From assembly GCF_038396675.1 (NCBI RefSeq), contig NC_088921.1, positions 71,746,001-71,810,000 on the forward strand: a stretch of DNA of 64,000 nt. Reading direction: 5' to 3'. Positions within the stretch are counted from its first letter, which is position 1, and every line of letters starts with the position of its first letter. Made by a program: the position numbers and the translations under genes. The stretch comes from Hydra vulgaris (lineage: Eukaryota; Cnidaria; Hydrozoa; Anthoathecata; Hydridae). The notes under the pieces were generated by a model, which saw only the letters and a list, made by a program, of their open reading frames with translations, made no database searches and was not told the origin of the DNA. Shown here in pieces: positions 16,976 through 28,982 of the stretch.

Positions 16976-19066
16976 TTTTTTTTTTTTTTGTTTGTTTGTT
17001 TGTTTGTTCGTTGTTGTTCTATTTTGTATATTTTATTTATTTTTCAATCTTGGCTTTTCGAAATTTTATCTTGGTTTTTACATGTTTTGCATAAAGTTGT
17101 ATTGTTAATTCACTTAAGACACTGTATCTTTATCAAAAATTAACCATATATTGTAAAGGGCTTCATGACAAGATCCACATGATCTTCTAAAAGTCCTGTC
17201 GTTACTAATGTAAAAATTGTAAAATATAATTATTTATTGTAGAATTTTTAAACGGCAAAACATTTATAAAAAAAAAATCATGTTTTCTAACAGTTGTGAC
17301 ACTTTAAGTAATCTACAACAACATTGCTTACATTTTTCCGGAATATTATTTATCATTTCAATAACATTGTTAGAGGTGGTTAATCCATCAATTGAAATTG
17401 AAAATGAGCATTTAGGGCAAATGGTTTTAGATAATAGTTTATTATTGATAAGTGGTGATATACATGGTGCACAAAACGAATACACAGAGGCGTGGTGGCC
17501 CCAGAGGTTATGCGGGATTCCCGCATGGGCTTTTCACTTTTTTATCTAAATATAGGCCTTTTGGCAAACTTTAATTTTTTCTACATTTCAAAGAAATTCC
17601 ACAATTATTTACAATATTTATATTTGCACAAATTAAATTTTATTAGTCACTTGATTTTAAGTCTTCAACTTTGAGCGCAATTATATTAGTATTTTGCATA
17701 ATAATAATATTGCTCTGAAAGCAAAGTAGATATTTTAAGACGTATTATGATATTTTTTTCATAAAAAAAATTATGAACCCATAAACTGTTTTTAACGATC
17801 GCAATGTTGACAAAGTAAATTTTAAAAAATCCGTCGACTTATGTTATTATTGTTGGACTTAAATTAACTGAATTTAAAATTTAACCCCAAATGTTTAATG
17901 ATTTAATACGCAATACAATTACTATATAGTAATTGTATTGCGTTTTAATTCATTTAAGAAAAATGTTTTGGTGTTAAATTTTAAATTAAGTTATTTATAA
18001 ATAAGTATCGAACTCATGTTTTGCATTTTTGGAGCGTTTCGAAACAGATATAAACTTGTTTTATAATAAATAAAGTTTTTTATTTTTATACAGTTTATAT
18101 TATTGTATGTAAATAAACAAATTACTCCGTTTTATCCTGTCCTCAGACAGATTAAAAAAGTATGATGGCTGTGCAAAAAGTACATTTAAAGAAGATATGT
18201 TTAATGCAAACTTTGAATTATGAACTATACAAATACACAAATTAAACCTTTTAGAAATAGCGTAAAAACGCAATTTAATATTACACCTTAACAATTTACT
18301 TATTTACGACACATTTTTATTACTATTAATTATAGGTAAGTTTAGAATAAATTATAAAGATTCCATAGCTTTAAATTTTTTTATTTTCATTATTTTAATT
18401 TTATTTTATTTTTGAAATGAAAAAACAATAAAATAGCATTTTTGGAAAAAAATATGAAATACTTTCAATTAAGTAACTGCTAAATGAAACTACGTTATAA
18501 AAACTTTTTTGTTTAAATTATGTCAATAACAAAAATTTATAGAGCGGCATTTTTGCTGTTGTGAGTTTATGCGAAAATGTTAAAAAAAGTTAAAACACCA
18601 ATTTAAACGAACGCATAAACTATCTATAAAAAGAATTTCAAATTTTTAAAGATTTTCAATAATTATTTTTTAAAAAAGAATTATATATAATTTAAAAAAA
18701 TTTATATTATTATAAAATAAAACATATATCATTATATAGTAATAGAAAAATTAAAATATTTAATTTTTAATTTTGTGTTAGGCCATGTTCTTCAAACAAT
18801 AGAATACTAATCGCATCTGCTTGCGGTAAATTGGGCATAAGAAAATCAGAACAAAAACGTCGCTGCATCGTAATGTTCTGAAGTTTTTTATTTTGAAGTA
18901 TTACAAACAACATTAATAATTACAAATCACAAATACAATAGTTAATAATTACAATATTAATAATTATAAGTATTACTAATTACGAATGTACTACAAATAA
19001 TATTAATAATTACAAGTGTTATCTTAACTTGCTAGTTTGTATTGATGATATATTAAAATAAGGTCA

Positions 19067-19069
<3 letters not shown>
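16976..19069. other. AT-rich DNA, mostly without features
   Basis: Contains a TTTG microsatellite at about 16990-17020 and short palindromes (for example the ACAATTACTATATAGTAATTGT palindrome at about 17917). A possible cysteine-rich frame lies at 17264-17485. The rest shows no coding signal. Confidence 0.45.
17264..17485 (-). CDS. Cysteine-rich ORF fragment, doubtful
   Basis: Minus-strand frame of 73 codons with paired cysteines: CAPCISPLI, CPKCSFSIS and, after VIEMINNIPEKC, a QCCC cluster. The C-x2-C spacing looks like a zinc-binding module, perhaps a fragment of a transposon-encoded RING-like or ring-related protein. The frame continues open upstream without ATG. No family assignment is safe. 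Confidence 0.25.
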   Translation of the reverse strand: MYSFCAPCISPLINNKLLSKTICPKCSFSISIDGLTTSNNVIEMINNIPEKCKQCCCRLLKVSQLLENMIFFL

Positions 19070-19150
<81 letters not shown>

Positions 19151-19186
19151 CACACACATATATATATATACACATATACATATTTT
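19070..19186. repeat. (TA)n microsatellite with TG/CA variants
   Basis: Uninterrupted TA dinucleotides for about 60 bases, then TG- and CA-containing variants. Confidence 0.95.
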
Positions 19187-19267
19187 TTTTGTATGGGCCT
19201 TTATATCAAGCATATATGGTAAAATACCGCATATATAGGCCTTTTAATAAAAATCCCGCATGGGCTT

Positions 19268-19606
19268 TTAAGAGCCACTACGCGCCTGCGAATGCAGGCA
19301 GTTTTTTAAAATAACTAGTTTATACGTAATACCATTACAAATATAACAGACACAAAGATGTACATGTGGGTTAAAGTTTAGGTTGATGTCTTGTAGTTTC
19401 AGATTTAAATTTGGTAGAGATAGAAGTTTAGCTTGTTTGTTATTTATTGCTTGTTGAGTCCAAATTTTTTCATAAGCATTACTTAAGGGGCTTCCCTTTA
19501 CAGTTTTATTTGGTTTTTTTCCTTTATTTACTTTGAAGCAAACACATTCACATTTCTTGCAATTGCTAATCCAGGTTCTTAATTTAAGATTAGTAAAAAA
19601 ATGCAA
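19268..19606 (-). CDS. Unidentified cysteine-rich ORF
   Basis: 112 codons open with ATG at 19606. N-terminal WISNCKKCECVCFKVNKG has three closely spaced cysteines, later LSNAYEKIWTQQAINNK, and near the end HLCVCYICNG. Such paired cysteines could form a treble-clef or RING-like site. Reads like a transposon gene remnant; family not recognised. The window around it has no other coding signal. Confidence 0.3.
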   Translation of the reverse strand: MHFFTNLKLRTWISNCKKCECVCFKVNKGKKPNKTVKGSPLSNAYEKIWTQQAINNKQAKLLSLPNLNLKLQDINLNFNPHVHLCVCYICNGITYKLVILKNCLHSQARSGS

Positions 19607-20626
19607 TTCTCTTCTAATTACATGGTTTGTTAAAAGAACGCTACAATTTCCAAGATTTTCTCATAATTTTTTTAATTTTGTTATATGAAACTCAGTCATT
19701 CTTATATTTATTTATAGACAAATAATACACTGTTTTTAAACTTAAAAAAGTAACCCAAATCTAATATTTTTTTAAATATAAACATAAACTCTTCTAGTTT
19801 TAAAATATGTTAGGTTTTAAAGCCTAAAAATTTAAATAAGCGCCTCATTATCCAGTTTTAGTAGTACGCATAGCCATAAAACCAAGTCTGAGTTTCCCGC
19901 CTATTTAGAGATACTAAAATTTAGAGATTTAAATGTTGTGAAAAAAAACATTTTCCATGGCCATATTTAAATTAATTTAAATAATGGGATATCAATTATA
20001 CATTTTTATAGCAAAGCTATAAGCTACTTTTTCAGAATATGGTTAAAAAAAAAATACAAAATAAAATCGAAATAACGCGATATCTTTTTAAATAAAAGCT
20101 GCGCATGCGCAATATAAAATGCCGCGATTGTTCAATATTAAACCACCGTGAAATCAACAGCTTAAAATGCACACCCATAGTTAATATAAAAATAAATATA
20201 GATATAAAACCTTCATCTGTAACATAAAAAATGGTGTGACTAAATGTCATGTTAAATTTTTTTTTTTACTTTTGTAAAAAAAAAATTATTTTTCAAAAAC
20301 AGTGGTTTTGAAAAAACAGCTGTTACTGTTTTTCAATTTCAAAAAAAACAGATGTTAACAGCTGTTTTTACTGTTTTTTAAAATTTTATAAGAAATTAAA
20401 ATAATGACACAAGTTAAAGAGCAAAAAACGTCAATGTCCTTATATTTGTCAATGTCGTTTACAAAAATAAATTTAGAAGCTTTACTTGAAGAAGACTAAA
20501 TAAATAAAGATAGAAGACTTGAAGAAGACTAAATAAATATTAAAAAACGCAATTTTTGAATTTTATTAAAGGATGAAAAATTTTAACTATTTATTCAGCT
20601 ATTTGAATACAAACTACAATTTTTCT

Positions 20627-21860
20627 TCATTTTTTATAATAAAATTTTAAAAAGACAAGGGCTTTAAGTGACTCGTCGGACAAACGCGATCTAGTTTTTG
20701 TGCAAAAATTTGTGCAAACTGAAAAAACACGCTCAACGTCAGTTGATGTTGGTTTAATACTTAAAAGTGCATTGAATAATTTTTGAAAGTTTTCTGTACG
20801 TTGTCCAGTGTTCTTATAAAAAGTGAATTCCGATTTTAACCATCTGAAATCAGATCCAGTTGTTGTTGTTGTATGTTCTTTACGAAGAAGCAAGTTTAAT
20901 TCGTCGTTTAGTGATAGACTAACATTTTCAGATTCGGATTGTATCGACTCATCTATTTCAGTTTCTTCATCAAATTCAAACAATCGAGAAGCAAGACGAC
21001 CGGCAAATAACAATGTTGCTTTTGTTGGAGTGTTTGAAGGATCTTTTAAACTCTTTAAAAGATTCATAATATCCTTGTTCAATCTTTCCTCAGTACGGAT
21101 TTTCAAGTTATTGTAGAATTCTTCACTGACTTTGCTGTTGATCATTGACAATTTTTTAAACATAAACTCCAAAATTATTTCAGCACTTGCTAATGTTGCA
21201 CCTTCCTTACTTAAACGTTGAACTGCAAGTTTTATCGGTTCCATAGCATCATAAAGATTACGAAGAGCAATAAACTCAATTGAACCCAAAATGTGTTTCA
21301 CATTGAACTCAAATAAAGTCTCTCGAATTGCCATTTCAGTCTTAATAATCGAGTCCAACATGGTTGGAATTGAATTCCAGCGAGTTTTTACATCAAGATG
21401 TAGTTCAATTTCACGTCCTGTTAAAGCTTTCACTTTACTCAAAAAAATGTTGTTGCGAACTGTTGAATTTTTTATGAATTTGACAAGTTTTCGAGAATTT
21501 TTAAGCAAATTGTGATAACTTATTTCAGATTGTTCAATGTCGTCATCATTTAGCAAATCAAGGCAATCATCAAAGCAATCACTTTCATCAGATTCATCGC
21601 TATCAAAATAGTGTTCCTCAATTTCATTCTCTTTCTTATATAAAGTATCGCAGACACCCAAATTTAGAGCATGGTTTAGGCAAAACTGGCCATTTAAATC
21701 CACAAGTCTAATGAATTTTTTATTGACTGCTGCTCCATCCTGAGTTGAGCCAACAATATCTTTGTTTATGTCAATTCCAAATTCAGTTAAATGTTGTTTT
21801 ATAGCGACGACCATGTCTTGAGCAGAACAAGATCCATCAATGCGAACAAGACCAGTTTTA
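20627..21860 (-). pseudogene. hAT-family transposase, C-terminal two thirds
   Basis: About 400 uninterrupted codons. N-terminal part IVGSTQDGAAVNK and GQFCLNHALNLGVCD corresponds to the central catalytic region of hAT transposases (the D-G-A-x-x-x-K and C-x-x-H-x-L-N-L motifs). The middle has KTRWNSIPTMLDS. The C-terminal end has TSTDVERVFSVCTNFCTKTRSRLSDE-type hAT dimerisation motif (split here into TSTDVERVFSV and TKTRSRLSDESLKAL). The N-terminal BED zinc finger and first third are absent and no TIR pair was found, so it is a truncated copy. Confidence 0.8.
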
Positions 21861-21999
21861 AAATTTTAAAGACACATTAGTACATCAAGTTTTAATAAGA
21901 AACCAGTTTTTATTAACGATGAAGGCAAGGTTTTTAAATGCATATCAAAACGTTGTAATTTATGTTCAATGTACTTTCAGTTTGTTAACCATTTTACCA

Positions 22000-22321
22000 C
22001 ATCATCTGGTAAAGTATAGTACATTAAAACTTCAATATCATGTAATTCAAAAAATATTATTTATTTTCTATCATGTATTGGATGCGATGGAAAAACAACA
22101 TACATTGGTAAAACTAATAACCTAAGGTTAAGAACTAATCTACACATCTACACATGCAGAACAGGTATTGGTTCAGATAAATTTGATCAGCATGTTTTCA
22201 ATTGCCATAAAAATAAACCTTTTTTTAAATTATTTCCGATGTTAAAACTCTCAAATGAGAATTTACTTCTTATTTATGAAGCTCACCTACATAAACAAGG
22301 ACATGATACAATGAACATATA
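22000..22321 (+). mobile_element. Penelope-like element fragment: GIY-YIG endonuclease domain
   Basis: From about 22032 an open frame reads NSKNIIYFLSCIGCDGKTTY, then YIGKTNNLRLR, then GSDKFDQHVFNCHKNK, ending HLHKQGHDTMNI at TAA 22321. IYFLSC..TYIGKT..LR.R is the GIY-YIG nuclease core, which in animals lies at the C-terminus of Penelope-like retroelement proteins; the cysteine pair (CIGC) between GIY and YIG also fits. The upstream reverse transcriptase is missing. It lies directly beside the hAT fragment, on the other strand. Confidence 0.7.
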
Positions 22322-22662
22322 AACAGGAAGTAATTATTTTCACATTTCTTTTAAAATTTTCCTTACCAACTAGTATCAAGTTATGCTATAATTTTGTTAA
22401 TTATAGTTCTCTATATAAACCTTAATTATTTCCTTTTTTAAAAACTTTTTTTTGGAAGTTCAATATAAAGAGTTTTATTAGTTTTGTATATCTCATACAC
22501 AGCTGAAGATTTTATATGAAAGGCCTTCTGTGTTAGAGAAAAATTTTTTTAAATATTTGTCAAAATTTAAATAATAAATATATTTTACTCATCTTAGTTT
22601 GAATAGAATTTCTTTTGTTACCTGGAACATTAACTCATATTTGTTAAAAAAAATTTGCTATA

Positions 22663-22851
<189 letters not shown>

Positions 22852-24879
22852 CGCTATTTGATTGCAAAGCAGACAGTATTAAAAAGTTGACCTAAAGTAG
22901 ACACTTGTAATCTTGGTCCTAAAAACAAAATAGTAATGAAGTTCCTAGTAAAAACATATTATTTTTGCCTTAGAAAACAAATTTTGTAATTAAACTCACT
23001 AAAGATGCAAAAAAACTAAATTAAAAATTTAATGTCTGCTTTACGTAATATGAATAACTTTCATACTAAAGGTCTGCTTAAAGTAAAATTTTACGCTATC
23101 TTAACGTTAAACATACTTTTATTCAGTGTAACATTTTCTTTTATTTTTGATCTCATTAACGATATCTCGCTTGTGATTTCAATGCAATTGTAATATTGTT
23201 CCATCAAGTCACGAAGTTTTATCAATATATATTTTTTTTCTAAAAAAGATCTTACAATCGAGGTCATTTACAAATAGTTAAAAACTAATCTTAAGTAAAT
23301 ACCATGAAGTAGCATTAATAACACAAATAACAATGATAATAATAATGATGATAAATTATAAGAATAATAAGAAAATTATATGATGATAAATCAATATCAA
23401 CTTTAAAACAACAATTGAATATAATGCACAGACAGGAAAGTTACAATGTACTGACAAAACGTAACAGCCTACAATGTTACTTAAACAATTACTGCATAAA
23501 AAAAGTAACAATGTTTTAATAAACATAAGAATCTTGATATCAATAATCATATAAATAAAAGTAGTATAAATATTTCATTAAAAAATAACAATAAATAAAC
23601 AAACAAAAAATTTTGAATAATACTCACAAATAAAAACGTGTCACCCACTTACACACAAACATTGAGTCACAAAAAATATAGAGTTTTCTCAATAAATGAC
23701 AATAATAAAATAAAAAAGTAAATCATATCAAGCAAACACATATAGTCTTTCAAAAATAATAAAATTTAAAAAATATTCTTTTTCTTTTCTTCATAAACGG
23801 AGCAATTTTTATATATTTTTAAAATTCTTTTTAATTACTTTACATGTTTTTTTTACTTTTAACTTTGTTTTTTTGTCTCTTCCTTATCTAATTTTTTTCT
23901 AATCCAATGTTTTAATTTTTTTGTAAATTTATAGCTACATACAAATAAGTAGTTAAAAATAAGTCACTAATTTTTCCTTTACAGTTCGTGCAAGGATTTT
24001 TTTTAAAGTTTTATAACTATTATGTAAAGTCTAATAATTAATAAGAATTTATTTCCATATTGTAATAATATTCTAATTTACAAAATCCATTTAAAACAGA
24101 GATTCTTTTAAATAGTTTGATATTTAATAACATAAAACACAGCTACTAACAAATTAAAAATAATCACCGTCCTAGGTAATTTTTAATTTAATCATGTAAT
24201 ATTTCAATATAATTAGCTCAGACCGTCATCAGACTGCATAAAATAAAAGTTTTAAGTAGTGTTTATGCAAAAGGGTAATTATTCTTAATTAGACTTATAC
24301 TTATCTATAAATTTTAAGTTTCATAGTACTTTCACTCAGGGTTCGAAAATTATTAAGTTTAAACCCCCTCAACTTGAGAGGGTTACAAATTTTATATAGT
24401 CATAGTTTTAGAACGCTGTGAAACAATACTATGAAACTTTATATTTATCGATAAATGTATGTCTAATTAAGAATAGTACAAATAAAATTTATCAACTTAT
24501 TGCCCCTCGGGGGAGGGGGGATAAAGTCAAAGGGCTTTTTCGTTCCCAGCCTCCAGTCAAAGCAATTTTTTGTACAGCCTCATTATTTGACATAAGTATA
24601 AACATACAAATGTTTAGAGTTTGCTCCATGACTGGAAGTTAGCTACCTCAACCACCAAAAAATTCTGGATCTGTCGCTGTCACACTCTGCCCTCAAACTT
24701 CTCTGTGATACCTAAATGATTCGCAAAATAAATGCGGTTGATATTATTCTCTTTGTTGATACTTTATTACTTTACAATTGCAACAGTCTGCATCTAACAA
24801 CTAAAACATTTGGTATCGAATCCGTATATTAGATTAATACCAGAAATCAACGTTTTTAGCACAATTAATTGTGCTAAAT
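22852..24879. other. AT-rich DNA, no gene seen
   Basis: Contains AAT/ATAA-rich stretches around 23330-23380 and a G-run (GGGGGAGGGGGG) at 24510. No coding frame with plausible composition. Confidence 0.5.
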
Positions 24880-24969
24880 AAATACAACAAACAGTACTTT
24901 AAAAACGCAAAATAATAGTAAAATGTTTTACTAATAATTTGCGTTTTTAAAGTACTGTTTGTTGTATTT
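24880..24969. repeat. Hairpin with perfect 32-bp arms
   Basis: Left arm begins AAATACAACAAACAGTACTT; right arm 24938-24969 is its exact reverse complement; spacer 26 bases. A second short palindrome (CACAATTAATTGTG) lies at 24861-24874. Likely a fold-back or MITE-like element. Confidence 0.8.
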
Positions 24970-25779
24970 CAGAGTTTTCATCAGAAAACGTTAGTTTATT
25001 ATAACTACTGTTACTTAATGTTAATAATATTTTATCAAATAGTCTTAGGTTATTTATATAATGGGTTCTACATATGTTCTGAAAAATTTGTCTGTCTTTG
25101 TTTAGTAAATTATTTAGGTTCAGTCGTTTCTTGATCATTAGTTTACTAATAATGCTTTGAGACAATATTAACGATAAGTGGTAATTTTTTTAATCTGAAC
25201 TAGATTTTATTTATTTTATTAATTGTAGAGGAAGCATTGCGATAGCAGAGCTAATCAAGGCGAGTTCCGTTTGCACTAAAGTTCTACTCACTCACTGAGT
25301 TGGTAGAGCTGGGATTCAAGCCTACAAACCTGCAACGGGTGTTTTGGTAAGTATTGAATAATGGCAAGGAATTGTTCAACTGAGCGATCCCGATTTATCT
25401 CTACTATTTCGACTCACCCGTACATTACATTTAACCGAAATCTACTGAAATTAAGCTTTCATTTCTGAAACCCATTTAAAGCTCTTTAATTTTATCTACG
25501 TGGGTGAACGGACTTGATTTCAACAACTCTATAAAATATAAAAACACTTGGGATGTAATAAAAAAAGTCATGTCTATAGGGGCCGTAGGCACCTTTTACA
25601 TTTGTCTAAAATATAATATTTAACTATGTTTACTGTTAGTCTCAAATATATGCACGGAGGTTTTTTCAGTTATTCTATAACTTAGAATACTTTAAATAAC
25701 TATAAAGTATTTAAAGTTATCATTTTACTTAGAAGTACATTTTGTACATGCACGTGCAGTACCGAGAATTTTTACTATT

Positions 25780-25983
25780 GGAGTCGGAAGGTTTCCACTC
25801 ATCCGCTTTTTCTACAAGAACGGAAAAGGCAAAAAAAAAATAATCACGTGAGCATGCGCAGTTTTCCTTGAGACAAGTTAAAACTTTTATTACGCATGCT
25901 CACGTGATTTTTTTTTTCCGTAGAAAAACGGATGAGTGGAGACTCGGCTGGAGTCGCAATTTTGTTTAGCGACTCCGACTCCG
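25780..25983. mobile_element. Fold-back element of about 200 bp
   Basis: Left end GGAGTCGGAAGGTTTCCAC and the stretch CACTCATCCGCTTTTTCTAC are repeated inverted at 25915-25983 (CCGTAGAAAAACGGATGAGTGG, split by a mismatch). Inner arms share TCACGTGAGCATGCG. Arms are imperfect. No coding. Non-autonomous DNA transposon or fold-back element. Confidence 0.6.
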
Positions 25984-26397
25984 CTTAAAATGTTGCGGCG
26001 TTGACACTACAACTCCGGAGCCTTACAAGCTTACGGCTTCTTGTTATTTTCTAAAATTATTTACTTAATGTGCTACTTAAACTCTTATAATTTTTATAGT
26101 TCTAGAAATATTTTTTGTTCTGTAAAAAGAGTTTAAATTTCAATAAAATGTTTTAATTTATAGCACTTGACAAATAATTAAAAACTTTCCTCAATTTTAG
26201 AATAAACGTGGGAAATGATGAACTTGGCTAAATTTTAGTAACTTGTTTATACTTTTTATTTTTTTTAATTTTTTTTTTGTTATTGGAACTTTTCATGCTA
26301 TACTTTTCTATACAATATTTTTATCCGAAGATATTGTTGGCGTAGCATAAGAAGAACTACAAATAGTCATTAAAACTATTCCAAAGTAGTGTCCGTT

Positions 26398-26705
26398 AGT
26401 AGTATATAATGCGGGTTCTGGCACATTTTGATTTCGACCATTTTACTATCCACATTTTTTTTCATATTATTTCAGGTTCATTTCAAATTGTAATTTACAT
26501 ATTTTTGATAAAATTCAATTTTTTTCTTATCAATCCTGATCGTTTTTTATGGGTCAATTCAAACTATAGTTATCAAAAATCAAATTTTTTATAAAATTTT
26601 TTGTATTTTGTAAAAAATTATTCTATATTATAATTTTCTCAATTTTTTATTATCAACCCAAGAGTTAAACGAATCAGGATAACCATACCATTTTACAAAT
26701 GATTT
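26398..26705 (+). repeat. Left terminal inverted repeat of the Polinton
   Basis: About 308 bp, nearly identical in inverted form to 45107-45414 (first indel in the T8/A9 run at 26457). It contains, inverted, the last 26 codons of the integrase chromodomain that also lie in the right repeat. Confidence 0.93.
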
Positions 26706-26756
26706 TATCAACTTACGCATAAATGTAATCTAGTCTAAGCGTAAATGTAATCTAGT

Positions 26757-28024
26757 CTAAGCGTAAAAGAAAGCATGTCCTATTAAAATAAAACTTCCAG
26801 ATTGACCAACTTCTTCATCACCAGAGGTTAATGTAACTACTAATTTCTTTCCAGTAGGAACACTAGGCATGGAATCAGTAAAATTTTTGTAAAATGAGAT
26901 AGTAGTTGTAGAACCAATTACACTACTTGATTGATACAATAGTCCAGATGATTCATTTGAAAATGAATTAATATTAACACTGTTCCACGAAGAGAGATAA
27001 AAGTCTTCTAAACCAGATGATGCGAATATGCATACACTATTATTATCAAAGCCAGGATATCCTACTGTTCCTTTTTTATCTCCATCATAATGTGTCAATG
27101 TATTCATAACATAGTTCGTACTTGCTGGAGAATTGTATGCCACATACATGCGTACTCTAGATTCCCACCAATTTCCATCTATTCCAATTACATGCATTCT
27201 AATGTACTTAAGATAAACACCTTGTTTAGCATTGTCTGTAGTGTCTAATAAGATATATTCTTTATCATAAATTGTGGGATTAAATCTAAATTCTGTTGAG
27301 TATAATTTAATAAGTGACAATGATTTAGGTATTGATGTAGTCATTGTTATATGAGGTTGTGTCCAATATGAAACGTTTTGTTTAGTATTACAGTATAGTT
27401 GAATGACTAGACTTTCAGTAAATGGCATATCAAGTGTAATGTATCCTCCTAAATCATTAGCTGTATATACATTACAGCCTTGAAAAGAGTTTGCATAAAA
27501 TGGTCCACCAAGTGGTGCAATTAACATATCACAAGCTAAAGGAATATTATTATCTCCAATACTCTGTGTAGAAGTATAATAATCTCCTATGCAAAGTGCA
27601 TGATCTGCAAATATTCTAAGAAATACATTACCTGGAACATTGTTATTAGAATCTAATCCGTCTAATGCTAACCATAGTTTTCTGAGAATACCAGGACCGG
27701 TAGCTTGTATAAAAACTGTTAATGCATCAGGATATGTAGATGGTGGAATAGTATAGCATTTTTTTCCAGACACGTTAAACTTGAATTTGGTACTATTCCT
27801 AATTCATTAAGACTAAGTGAATTATTATAAACATAATTCTTTGTAGCAGCATCTTGTGAGTTAGTAGGATCTGCTAAATTTATTAATTTATTAGAATTCA
27901 TATTAATATTACTAGTTGCATTATTTTGTCCATCTCTACGAATGAACAAGTTATTAGCTTCAGATATTATTAAACCATTTAAATATACATCTGAAGTAGT
28001 AGTACCGAATATATCGACAGGCAT
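26757..28024 (-). pseudogene. Fibre-like protein: phage-type collar plus DUF2961-like domain, frameshifted
   Basis: ATG 28024 begins MPVDIFGTTTSDVYLNG. Residues 25-60 carry SNINMNSNKLINLADPTNSQ then DAATKNYV, the motif that ends the shaft of many phage tail fibres. A frame change near 27775 leads into a 338-residue block with GPGILRKLWLALDG, GGPFYANSFQGCNVY, LDMPFTESLVIQLYC and GSFILIGHAFFY. The G-x-I-x-(K/R)-(L/I)W..., MPF-x-x-S pattern resembles DUF2961 jelly-roll proteins. Fibre plus jelly-roll head suggests a receptor-binding spike on the Polinton virion, by analogy. One frameshift inactivates it. First (left-most) gene, 50 bases inside the TIR. Confidence 0.65.
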
Positions 28025-28025
28025 T

Positions 28026-28490
28026 TTATATATATAAAGAAAAAAATTGCCATAGATTATTAATAATATTCTGAAAATCATATCCTTCATCTAGTTTTTT
28101 CAAAACATATAAACACATGTGTCCACAGAATGAGGTATTTCCAAATTGAACTCTTTCACTGTTATAATAAACAGGACTTTTTAAATAATTAATAATTTCA
28201 ACAGGAGGTGGTAGTCCATAAGAGTCAAAACTTAGTTTTTTATCACTGTCTTTGTACCAGCAAATCCAGTGAAATCCTTGCGTACTAGAATCTCCTGTAT
28301 TTAATATTCCACATTCTTTTCTTTTCATATTTTTAGATCATTCGGATCCATGCGGAGCCGGTAATTGGTCTCTTACAAATACACCTCTAAAATTTTTTAT
28401 TTTTAGTTTTTTTGCTGCTTCTATCAATTGAAAATTTGTTAGTGGTTCATTTGGTAGAATTATTCCTTCAACATTTATAAATTTGTTCAT
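28026..28490 (-). pseudogene. PRO: Polinton cysteine protease (adenain type), one in-frame stop
   Basis: The enzyme matures capsid proteins. ATG 28490 starts NKFINVEGIILPNEPLTNFQ, and a TGA at 28338-28340 interrupts after FVRDQLPAPHGSE. The same frame continues with KECGILNTGDSS, the catalytic His (GFHWICWYK), the acidic residue (LSFDSYGLPPP), NTSFCGHMCLYVLKKLDEG with the catalytic Cys, and ends in 28026. About 154 residues, compact as usual for Polintons. Only the single TGA disables it. It lies between the fibre gene and the small gene before PolB, the common Polinton neighbourhood. Confidence 0.85.
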
Positions 28491-28505
28491 TTTATATATG
28501 AAAAA

Positions 28506-28925
28506 TTATTGGATAACATATTTATTCCAAATTTTTATAACTTCGCGTTCAATTTCATTTTCTGGTTCCTTAAGGAATACATTTAAAGAATATTCTCTTC
28601 CATATAAACTAATAAGTAAATCTAAATAGTCAGGTGAAATGAAAAATTCTTTTAGCTCAGGTAAATGTAAATTTATATGACTCTTGATTTGTTTTAATAT
28701 TTTGTAAGAAAAATCTAATTTATTAACATTATTTTTTAAACAATAACTTTGTTCAAATTTTATATTACCATAATTTATTCGTAATTCTAAAATTTGTGTT
28801 GTCTTATTATAACTATAATAGAGACACGAATCATTATTTATTTCTTCATATTCAGATATATCACCATGTACATTATAGTATTTATTTTTATCATAATATT
28901 CATTATAGTATTTCTTGTTATCCAT
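28506..28925 (-). CDS. Unidentified Polinton protein, 139 aa
   Basis: Complete frame from ATG 28925 with the TATATATA box directly upstream. The N-terminus is rich in Tyr, Asn and Asp (NKKYYNEYYDKNKYYNVHG), the middle has beta-like hydrophobics, and the end is leucine-rich with a final IEREVIKIWNKYV helix. No known family is recognised. Same strand and spacing (about 15-55 bases) as its neighbours. Confidence 0.55.
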   Translation of the reverse strand: MDNKKYYNEYYDKNKYYNVHGDISEYEEINNDSCLYYSYNKTTQILELRINYGNIKFEQSYCLKNNVNKLDFSYKILKQIKSHINLHLPELKEFFISPDYLDLLISLYGREYSLNVFLKEPENEIEREVIKIWNKYVIQ

Positions 28926-28982
28926 TTTTATATATAGAAAAAAAATGTTTATTTTAATTCATTTTTTAAAATTTTTTTTTCT

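Noticed and set aside
17264..17485. RAG1- or Transib-related fragment
   Set aside because: Only cysteine pairs and a short IPEKC word; not enough for the claim, so kept as an unidentified ORF.
20823..21515. Plus-strand open frames opposite the hAT transposase
   Set aside because: They are shadows of the minus-strand transposase and have no recognisable composition.
25240..25440. tRNA-like or SINE sequence (GTTGGTAGAGCTGGGATTCAAG)
   Set aside because: Box-like words are present but too close together and no fold or boundaries could be supported.
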